A DNA stretch of 64,000 nucleotides from Syngnathus acus (Eukaryota; Chordata; Actinopteri; Syngnathiformes; Syngnathidae), in assembly GCF_901709675.1 (NCBI RefSeq), contig NC_051089.1, positions 1,741,476 to 1,805,475 of the forward strand. Direction: 5' to 3'. Made by a program: the position numbers and the translations under genes. The notes below the pieces were generated by a model. The model made no database searches. It had not been told where the DNA came from and worked only from the letters and a program-made list of their open reading frames with translations. This document shows, piece after piece, positions 51,533 to 61,310 of this stretch. The stretch's first letter is position 1, and each line of letters begins with the position of its first letter.

Positions 51533-52521
51533 GTGAGTCATTATGCATCCCATTTTTACCAGGCTGCAAGGTTTTGTGAAACAAAATGGTTTTCAGGCCA
51601 TCGTTCCCGCCATTATCGGTAGTAATTCTTGTGCAACCGGGCCTGTCTGCTTCTTATCTGCTTCTTAATTTTCTTTTCCCTCTTCTGCACCTTTTACATT
51701 CAGTGTGTGTGATGTCAAGGCTCTAAACACATCTCTATTTTATCAGAGGCGACAAGCCCATTATATTTTTATAAGGCCTACTACTTCAGCCTCTCCATTT
51801 AGTCCCTCAACCCGAAGCGCACGTCTCTGAAATTTTGATAATGGAACATAGAAAATAACTTAGCGAGCAGCCTGCGATGTGACGCTGTGATGTGGTGATG
51901 AAATATGAATAATTATTCTAAGCGCTGCGGGTCGGGCAGATTACACACGACATGTGTTGAACAATAAGTCCCTCGATGTTGCAGCCCGCTTCGCCTCGCT
52001 GTAGCCTGCTTGCGTGGTTACCGCGTGTTCGGAAGCTCAGGGAAAAGTCGGCGTAAAAAAGGCATAAAGAGCCTTAATAGCACAAGTGGCGTACTAAAGT
52101 CTTACCATTGCTCCAAACAGCCTCGCACCTCAGTCCCAGTCATTACCTGCGTCGAAAAATAGATATTCCTAGGGAAATCCACTCATGTCATTATAGCAAG
52201 TCGTAATCTTACTAACGGGATTTTGAACTACAGTACAGTATATTGAACATGGATTCTTTGTAATAGTGCTATTAATCCAAGGAACAGAAGGGCCATTTTA
52301 GTCCTTGCGGAAGGACAATGATAATTTGGGCAACATTGTATTGCAATATACGCACGTGTGGCTAGATAGTTGTTTCTTCATTCCACCAAAATATTACATT
52401 GGCAGGAGAAATTGGTCAATTATAAAGGATGTTCAACGTTTTTAATGTGTTGCCGGATTTAATGGTCTGTGATGAACCAAAAGAATCCGCACGAAAATGC
52501 CAAAAGGAGTGTCTGGGGAAG

Positions 52522-52556
52522 TACGAGGGTCGTCAATAAAATTTTTTGAGTGACGC
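52522..52556 (+). mobile_element. Possible mariner terminal repeat remnant
   Basis: The sequence tacgagggtcgtcaataaa resembles the TACGAGGG..TCAATAAA terminal repeats of several mariner families. No matching opposite end was found nearby, so it may be a solo end or chance. Confidence 0.3.
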
Positions 52557-52878
52557 TTCTGCATTCCAGAGCCGACCTCGGCCCGTTCATGCAACTTTTT
52601 TTCCTATTGTGCATCATACACTCGGGGTGCTTTAATAAGACAATGCTGCCCCCATGCACCAATCAAACACACGAGTGCTACAAGTCTATATAACCTGCCT
52701 TCTATAACCTGCTTTTTACTCTTGACTGCGCTTCTGTTTTTTTTTTCTTTCCTCCTGTGCTGTGCCTTCACCCCCTCCACTTTCAGTCCTTGTTTAGGGA
52801 AATTGCTTGATGTGAGATTAGACAGTTAACTTGCTGCAGCTGTCTCTGTTTAGCCAATAACACGATCTTATCCAAGAA

Positions 52879-52911
52879 GTGTGTGTGCGTGTGTGTGTGT
52901 GTGTGTGTGTG
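52879..52911. repeat. (GT)n microsatellite (intron 3)
   Basis: GT repeated about sixteen times with one GC step. Confidence 0.9.
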
Positions 52912-53459
52912 ACGACGTACAACTGAGACGACGTAGGAGCAGTTTTGAGCCTTAAGGTGTGGCAGCCCAGTTTATCTGATTCCGTGTTTTAATTTTGAGC
53001 CTGTTAAATGACAGCATAATCATAGAGAGGTCCAGCTTCATATTTCACGTCTCGCTGTCAAGGATAAATAGCAAAATGATCACCTTGGGCCTGTTCAAGT
53101 AAACTATGTTTTCAGGCAGGCACATTTGTGTACACCGGGTGTATTATCACACTTGAATAGCAAATTAATGAGGCTTAGTGAGAGGAAAATGACTTGAAGA
53201 AAAAGCAACATGAGCTGCCAAAGCAAATGTAGTATTACATGTTCTGCATTCAGCTTCCATAATCTTGTAAGAAGGCATACCAACAAACACTACATCTTCT
53301 TTCGGATTGGGACAGATGGAAATGACGGCTTTGAATTGGTTTTTGATACAGTACGTTTCAAAAATTTAACCTTCACCTTTGTCCTTAATGTGATTGAGGT
53401 CCTGGCTTTCAAATTCTCGTCCACACCAAAAACATTCAGGCATGCCTTGCTTTGTGCAT

Positions 53460-53602
53460 TGCGGCGCACTGCCGGAGATAGAAGGGGGGCCGCTGGGGCA
53501 CTGTCCACCCCTGATGAGAGGCCAGAAAAATTTACAACCCGCTGAGATATTCTAGGCAACCCCATGCCCATCCAAGAAAATAAAATCCTAGCTCCGCCAC
53601 TG
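53460..53602 (-). mobile_element. hAT-like transposon end
   Basis: Read on the minus strand the segment begins CAGTGGCGGAGCTAGGATTT, a terminal motif shared by many fish hAT elements, followed by the usual C/G-rich stretch. The inner end is diverged and no second terminus was found, so this is a fragment. Confidence 0.5.
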
Positions 53603-53769
53603 CAGGTTTACAAAACTTATTTCAAATACCAAAGCCCATTTTAATTTACAGTCAGAGTAATTCAGCTTCATAAATAATCCATTTCCAAACATTCTCTCTC
53701 ATTTTTCCCCTTAGGCAATTTGATGGTTCCCGTCGAGTTAAAATGTTTTAGGGATGTGGGGGATACCAC

Positions 53770-53825
53770 CAAGAACTCCCCAACTGTGAGGCAGATATGC
53801 TACCCACTATGCCTCGTGAATATTT
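53770..53825. repeat. LINE/SINE-like fragment (intron 3)
   Basis: The words aactgtgaggcagatatgct and acccactatgcc recall the end segment of the same fish repeat, aactgtgaggcagacgtgct..ccactcgtccaccgtgcc. Short and degraded. Confidence 0.4.
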
Positions 53826-54980
53826 CCCCTCTGCATTTTTCCTCCAGACGTACCCTTACAACATCAAGATCTTCACATCACGACTCATTATCAAAATTGA
53901 TTAATTAGCCCTGCAAAATTAGGAGCAATTTATTAAGTAAGCTGAAATTTATCAGATGTGGCTTTTTTTGCCAGTTCTAATTAGTGAATAATTCCAACAG
54001 ACTCGGATACGGGCCTTGCCTCTTCTCCAGCAGTGCGGCTGCCAGTGTTTTCGCTTGCCCGTGTAGAAACGAATGGCCAAGACGCTATCGCAAACAGACA
54101 GGCAGCAGTGGTTTAGCGAGATGTAGCCCACCGATAGCACTCTTCAAGGAAATGATGAGAGAGAGCCAAGAGGGAAGAGGAGGAGTTGGGAGGGACAGAG
54201 GTGGTGTGACTGTACCACAAGCCTCATCCTAATTAGCCACGATGCGAGTATGATAATCCAACTGCCTTCGGCTTTGTTTTTAAAGTGTGTTTGAGGACGG
54301 AAACGGTGAGATGAAAAAACAAGCACTTCCTGGATACAGTAAAGGGAGATCTGAGGGAAAAGGAAATGCAATGAAATCGACTTCCCACTGTTATTTTGTT
54401 GCCAGGAATAATAACCCCCCACTCTGAGCTTGCTGAAATAAAACATTGCCATTGGCCCTCACTTGCGTCAATATGCAATCTACCGTGTCAAGACACTGCT
54501 TTTGAATACATGATGTACTGTACACAGAAATGTTTAATGTTAGTCAAATAGCATTTAATAGTTTTTTTTGCTGCCAGGGTTCTTTTGAGGTGTCATTTGT
54601 GGTGTGAAAATCTCCCAAGCTGGATGCATGTGTGACGCAAACTGTATATAAATCATCGGGAATGTGTGAATATATTAAAGCCTGTTAGGAGGACAAGCGT
54701 GTCCCTCTGGCCACCATATTAATGCAAACATGTGTAAAATTACAGTATGGAAGGGAGAGTTCGGGTCAAAACACGGGGCTCATCATGGGAAATATTATTC
54801 GCTTATGGGGTACATTTATCGATTTGCTACATTTAAATTTTGACCTTATGCTGGTTTATGTGATGAATATTTGCTCAGAATGTCATAGTAATTTATCCGG
54901 TAGTTGCAGGGATGTATTATGGTTGTTGTACATTTCAAATGGGTTGGGGAGGAAACACATTTGATTCGTAAGCTCTAGAT

Positions 54981-55273
54981 CAGAGGTGTCAAATTCAAGG
55001 CCCGGGGACCAGATGCGGCCCGCCATATCATATTATGTGGTCCGCAAAGATAGATTGTTACATTATTGAAATTACAAATTGTCTTCACTTTAAAAAAAAG
55101 AGATATTGTTTGCCATCCGTCTTTTTAAAATATTTCAACAGTTTTTACTAGTCTTTGATTTCAAAACTAAGTCTTCAACACTTTGTTTTGTAGCCTGTAT
55201 AGAAGACGTTGAAAATCATAATGGAGTATGACTACGATGCGTCCCATGACAAAAATGAGTTTGACACCCCTGA
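54981..55273 (-). mobile_element. hAT-type MITE, copy 3 (intron 3, inverted)
   Basis: Same family as the copies at 45319 and 50507 but in the opposite orientation, about 293 bp. The GC-rich end (caaggcccggggaccag) is now on the left and the plain end (gagtttgacacccctg) on the right. Flanks CTCTAGAT (54973-54980) and ATCTAGAT (55274-55281) match at seven of eight bases. Confidence 0.85.
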
Positions 55274-56034
55274 TCTAGATGCATCAAATAATCTTCATTT
55301 TAAAAGTGAAGGAAAATATCATCTTATTTAAAACAAATGTGTGGCTATTCAGTTATCTTGTTTTGGCAAGACTTTATTACGATAATTTGTGTTATGGCAA
55401 CAACATGGTGTGTGAATGTGGGCGAGGGTGCAGTCAGAAATTGTTTGTTTGTTTGTTTGTTTTCCCCTCAGTACTGCTTTCCAGTACTTGACTGAAATCA
55501 ATTATCTTGTTAACTTTACAGTAAGGCATGGGAGTGATTGGTCTGGCTGGAGAACTGAGCCTCTATATATGCCAACATTAGCAAAGCCTACATCATGAAA
55601 GTACGGTAAATAAGAAAAGGATAAAAAGGAAAAACAAATTGCAACAGTGACAGTTCAAATGCATTCAGTAGCTTTTGGAAAGACAATATTAAAATATTTT
55701 TAGTACATGTGGAGTGTATTGCATTTGCTTCCGAGTGTCACTTTTAACAGGTCACTTGATCTACGACAGTGTGTCTTACATGAAAGTGCGTCAAGTAAAT
55801 GAAAGACTTAGGTTGACGGCAGAATCGCAACCGAGACGGGACGTTTAGCAAGCCATGCTTTTAGCTGTGTAAGGAAGGTCCTTGATCGCAATGCAGAATA
55901 AAAGCTCAGGGTCTCATATTGTGTGCCAATAATAAATGCAAACAATTATTTTCATATTGATTCACATGCCTGACAAATGCATATTTTCCCTTCCCTTCCA
56001 TGATTTTTCTTTTTTTTTTTCTAATCTGAAATAT

Positions 56035-56260
56035 CAGCACTTCCAAATTTAGCACGGGCATTGTTAATTGCTGAAGTCATTGTTCTTCATGTTAATGGAG
56101 AAACATCTGCTGAGAGCATCATAATTAGTCGGTTTATAAACATTGCTTTAAACAGGTAGCATATGGAGGAGTCAAGCTTTTATGAGATTTTATTGCATCT
56201 GTCAGTTTAAAACATGATTAATTGAGGAGTGCGTTCACTCCTGCTTGTTGTCATTTAGCC
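56035..56260. other. Candidate conserved non-coding element (pcdh17 intron 3)
   Basis: Unique AT-rich sequence with several homeodomain-like cores (gttaattgctg, cataattagtc, tgattaattgag). It has no ORF or repeat signature. Confidence 0.25.
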
Positions 56261-57324
56261 GTACTGACTGCCGCTTCTTTCTTTTTTTTTTTTGGGGCAA
56301 TATTAGTTTTGGAAATCATTTATGTTTAAATCTCCAACTCGGCTGAATGATCAATCCGAAAATGTTGCTTTGTTGAGTAGATAAGAAAAGAAAATGAAGT
56401 TCTAAAAAAACAAACAGCATCCAGATGCTCATGTTTCTTCCGTTAGACAGAGGATTTGTCTGTGAGCCCTTCATCTGTTCACGCTCCTCATCCTCACAGC
56501 CGTCTGTGGCCTGTCCATGGTTAGGCCGAGAGCCTGATTCACGCCGGCGTTGCCAGCTACTTTCCTAGCGGGGAGGGGGGATCATCAGCAAGCTTGAGTT
56601 CTTCACAGCGCACCCCTCGTTGTCAAATCGTATGGCCGCACGCACACGCGTGCCAGATTGTGTGGTCACCACTTCTCTTAGAGGATATGCCGCTATCACA
56701 CAGCAGTGAGGAGATTTGTGGCTAAGCTAGTTGAATCCCGAGGAAAGCCTCAAATCTTGTGGGGTGAAGGGATGGAAGATATCACAGTCTTAGGATTCCT
56801 TCTCTCTCATTATGGAAGATTTAGACGGATTAGTCTACTTTTCAGAAATACACAAAGATGTTTTAAATGCTATTGTTGTGATTGCAGTCCATGAAGGTTA
56901 ATGTCCAGTCTCAAGTATTTCTTCATGTTGGCTGACTGTGGGGGCTGTTTTAATCTTTGAGCCTCAGCCCGCCTGCTTGGAGGCTCACCCCATGATTCTT
57001 ATTCTGCCAGAGGAGCCACTCGCAAATAGTGTGGCACTGCAGCGTCAGGGAAACAATTGATGGATCTCTCTGACTCCTTCAGCTATAAATCTCTGGCATT
57101 ATCCTTTCTCCTAGGTCACCGCAGTGAATAATTAGAGGGTGTTTATGGAAGCAATGAGTCAAAAATACATATTTTTCCCATGTGCGCACCATTACAGCTT
57201 CTTCCTTGCATGATTGTATCTATCACATAAATGAAACTGTTGATAAAGCTTTGTAGTGCTGCTCTTTTTCCCTGCAGTGGTTGTTTTTTTGCGGTCTTGT
57301 TTTTCACGTACTTTGCTGCGATAG

Positions 57325-57420
57325 CATTGGCGGCGCTAGAGGGGGGGCAAGGGGGCACTGCTCCCCCTCCTTGAAATATTATTGAACCACCCCAGTTGCC
57401 AGAAAATAAAATTTAGGGTA
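57325..57420 (+). mobile_element. hAT-like transposon end, second type
   Basis: The segment begins ttggcggcgctagaggg and continues ggggcaagggggcactgctc, resembling on the plus strand the end seen in reverse at 53602. The far end was not found. It is probably a degraded fragment. Confidence 0.4.
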
Positions 57421-57951
57421 TTTTCCAGATGTTTTTGATATGACTGGGTGAATGAAGAGATGAGTTGCATTTGCAATCCTCCCATATTATGAAAATGATC
57501 GTTGCATATTTTCATTGAAACGACCTTTTTTTTTGGACACTCTGATGAAGGCGGAAGTACAAGCCGAAACATGTCAGGTAATGCAACCTAAACTACTTTG
57601 TTTGAGATAAAAGAACCAGTGAAGTAAGTAAGTGACCTTTTATTTTATTTTCAGGCTTCAGATGGCTCAATGTCAAAACATTTCTACAGCTATTTAGCTT
57701 GTTGCCGCAGCCCTCGACAAGAGATCGTGTGAGAGAGCAACAGAAACGCTGTTCTAATTTCTGCTCTCAGTGGGTAAAACATGTTGTCCGGCACAGCGGT
57801 AGGGAGGAAATAAGGGGGTGAGATTATAATGATACAGAACATCGTCACTTCTTGGACCCGGGCCACTCCATTGCCATCTGTCCTCAATCCAAAGACAGCA
57901 GGGCATTTTTTCCATGTGCATGTTTGTGTGTGTTGTGAGTTTTGTGAATTT

Positions 57952-58075
57952 CAGTGGACCCTCGCATATTCAGCAATCTGGATTTCTCCGATTCACCGAT
58001 TGTAATACGGCAAAACCAATTTTGTTTTAAAGAGGTGTTGATACACTGCCAATGTGGGTGTTGTTGAGCGTGCTG
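57952..58075 (+). mobile_element. Tigger/pogo-like transposon end (fragment)
   Basis: The start CAGTGGACCCTCGCATATTC, followed by tctggatttctccgattcac, resembles the CAGT..CCCTCG terminal repeat of Tigger-type (pogo) elements. The inner part, with a run around gttgttgagcg, also fits fish copies. No opposite end and no transposase ORF were found. Confidence 0.5.
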
Positions 58076-58859
58076 CTTGGCATTTGGTCTTTTGGGTTTT
58101 TAATTAATGTATATGTATATTTTAATTTGTGTTAAGTTATTTGCAGACAGGTCAGGTAGTGTTCAATTAAACTATGATAGATGAGGCAACACTCAATTAC
58201 AAAGACTGATTATTCAATCAATTCCACCTAGACAGTTACAAACTAGCAGGATCTTGATTATGCCGATGCAAAAGTTGAAAAGCATCCTTCAAACTGAATT
58301 CAACACAACTTCCATAGAATCATTAGGATCCAAGTGAAGGGTCCTTTGTCGGGCCTATTTCATCTGAAGGGGAATGAATATTTGCCGTACCCTCGGGCAT
58401 TGTTTCCCGTTGCTGCAAAGAGATCAATGGCCTTGGTCTGTCCAGAGAAATCAGGACTTTAACCATAACTAGGAATGTCTTTTAATCTAGAGTGGAATGG
58501 ATAACAGAGGGGGCAAAGACAAAGCAGCAAAAAACAGTAGAACTGGGATCTGATGATAAATCAACAGTAGCAGGCTTCATGGTGGGGATGATTTAAGTAG
58601 CATGGTGGGAGTCTCCCTGCAGTCAGTACAAATTTCAAAGAAAAAGCCTTCTAACAATAAACACACCCTCTGCGAAGGCACCCTTGGACACAGTCTAAAG
58701 CTCTCACGCGCTAAACCGCCATCGTTATACATACTGAGGTGGCATAAAAAGACGGCATTTAGCTGCCCGTGTAGTTGTCTTTTTTTTTTTTAACCAGCAT
58801 AAGTGTGGATTATATATGTCAGATGTAATTTTAATGTTACGAAATATCGGTGACAAACT

Positions 58860-59130
58860 GTAAGCGACTCAGCGCGAGACATTAGCTCCGCTTTATCAAG
58901 GTGATTTTAGGTGAAGAATGCGTGTGGTGTTATGGCCGACGCAAAGATATTAACAGGGAATGTTTTGCTCAGATAACCTCAGTTGGTTACTTTTTGATTC
59001 TGCTAAATTAAGATAAGGGACTTGGTTAATTAAACTGTCACAAGGCAATCCCTTGAGGAATTGCAAGGCCAACACAACTTTAATTGGGTGACTCATATTG
59101 TTCCCGTGTTGCCTCCTTTCTCAGGGTAGC
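58860..59130. other. Candidate conserved non-coding element (pcdh17 intron 3)
   Basis: Unique sequence with ttatcaagg, ggttaattaaac and ctttaattggg motifs and balanced composition. It has no ORF or repeat signature. Confidence 0.22.
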
Positions 59131-60102
59131 AGCCCCCGAGAGAGAGAAAGTGACACCCTCATTGCTACTGGCAAATGTTGAAGGGAATGTCAAGTGTGAA
59201 CGTTTGAATACGAAGGGGTAGGGCCAAGATGTTGACGCTATAAAATCGTTAATGTGCTCCGAAAAAAGAATACATTTAATCCTAACCCGATCAATAAATT
59301 AAACGCAAACATGCAGCATGGGAAGATGTGAGCGGTTCAAATATATGCGTAGTGTTAATTGGTGTTTTTGAATTCATGAATGAGTTTTTTTTTTTTTTAA
59401 TTTGTTCATTTGACTAATCTCTGTGGTCGCAAGATAGGTTGCCAAAACCCCTTGGACATGTTAGCTAGCTTAAGCTGCATCTGTAATTACCAGCAGCCAA
59501 TTAATACGCCGACCTCTCATCCAACCTCAAACCACAACTCAAATCTGCTCTGGGGACTTTGGAGGCTGGCTGCTCTTCCACGCGCCAGCGTTCCTCATCG
59601 ACGGTGCTTTCGGGAATGCTTTTTGTTTGATTTGCACATGCACACATGGACAAGCATTGCAAATGTGCACCTTTGTATTATTCATTTTTTTAAAGCAAGT
59701 TACTTTTAGACACAACTCTTGTGGAAAAACGCATTACGAATCTACTTAATCGAGTCCCGCGCTGGCCATTAAGTGAAGATATGTCATCATAAAAAAAATA
59801 GGTGATGCTCGTTACCCCTTTAAAAATATAAAAAAATAATAATAAATTAACTCTATGACAGCCAAGTGTGTGTCAAGCATGGGGTCCTTTTTATTCGTAA
59901 CAAAAGAACAATAAAAAAATGTGAGCGGTGCACAGTTCAGATGCAGGAATGATGTTGTACATTGATGATTTCTTTGTTTCTGACCTGGTTTATTTCTCAG
60001 CTCTCACTTCTCACCCAATATTATCGATTACACCATATCAAAAAATGTTTTTGTGTTTTGTCTGATATACTTTTCATTCCATGCCTGAGATGAAAGTGTT
60101 TC

Positions 60103-60300
60103 TTAAAACACTTTGTTGTTGTTGTTGCCAAAGTCTGCTTCCTCGACAGCATTGTCTGCTGCGATGTTTTGAAAGCAACTGTCCATCTGGCCCTGTAGGT
60201 GATCGAAAGCCATCTTGATTAACAAGTCGGAAATCTGGGTGACGGCGCCCCTGCCTCTTATCGGCTCCCAAGTGGGGATCAACCGGGATGAAGTTTTCAT
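60103..60300 (-). other. Minus-strand 65-codon ORF with coding-like composition, unidentified
   Basis: The ORF starts at ATG 60298-60300, immediately after an acceptor-like ttatccctcag, and ends at TAA 60103-60105. The middle reads QISDLLIKMAFDHLQGQMDS, a plausible amphipathic helix, and the end is acidic and then Asn-rich because of a (CAA/AAC) run. It is inside pcdh17 intron 3 on the opposite strand. No family is recognised. It may be the last exon of a nested gene, a transposon remnant, or chance. Confidence 0.22.
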
Positions 60301-61235
60301 CTGAGGGATAATCTAGTTCCCTAGATTGTGATAATGCTGCTCAGGGTGATGAGATCGGGTTTGGGAGCTGTGGCCGAGGGGCTCGCAAACCGAAGCATTA
60401 CCTTTTTGTGCTCACGAGTTGCGGAAAACAACAACAAAAACATTTCAGTGAGAAAGTGAACAACAGTTGAATATTTTGTGGTATCCAAGGAACCACATCA
60501 ACGTTCAAGCCGTAAACGTTCTCGCAACAGGTAATTACCATTATCGTCCTACTCATTTCGCGCTGCAAAACCATGACCACTAGTGCCAAAATTTGAATTC
60601 ATATACATATATCAATTTAAAGTAGGAAAATCCATTATCTGTTATCTGGTTGTAACAGACACCTTGAGTGAGTTTAAAATGACCATTTCCTAATTGTAAG
60701 ATCCTTTCCGTTTGCCATGATCCCGTCACACGCCTATCTATCTGTGATGTCGATGTCCAGCTGTTTCGTCAACGCGACAAGCGCTTCGGGAAACTCCCTC
60801 ATTGTTCAGTGACCGATTGCAAACAAACCAGAATGCTGTCCACAGGTGTTTTCTGCTTGCATTTGTCCACACCTATGGTTTGCTTTACGCAGTGCGGATT
60901 GCTTGAAAAAAACCCTCAACCAGGTGGAATAGGTGAGATAAGATGTCTCATTTTACTCAGTCAATACACATTCTGTTCCTATTTGTGCAAACGTAATTTT
61001 TCCGAACAGATCCGACTCTTTCATGGATGTATTAATCTACCTGAGATATTTAATTCATTGTTCGACATTTCAATCTCAATGTTAAATGCTCTTCAGAATA
61101 ACATAGGCTACTTAAGTTTTTTACATACTACTGTCATTATATCAGCGGCATAATAAAAAGGTCTATATATGGTCCAACATATGGTCCTAAAATACTTGAT
61201 TATCATGACAGGCTTAGTAATTATTGTTGGGAGGT

Positions 61236-61310
61236 TCTATGCAGTTGGCATGGTCTTGCGCCATTTGGGAGAGGCTCCAGCCACCCCGCAACCTTCTGGA
61301 TGGATGAGGG
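61236..61310. repeat. LINE/SINE-like fragment (intron 3)
   Basis: Contains gagaggctccagccacccc and then gcaaccttctggatggatga, a diverged form of a common fish repeat tail, ggctccagc..cccgcgaccc..ggatggatgg. Boundaries uncertain. Confidence 0.4.

Noticed and set aside
51533-51579. Read-through of exon 3 (about 15 extra codons to a stop) as the true C-terminus
   Set aside because: A strong GTGAGT donor ends the exon after PLEQ G, and PCDH17 proteins continue for about 250 residues in another exon.
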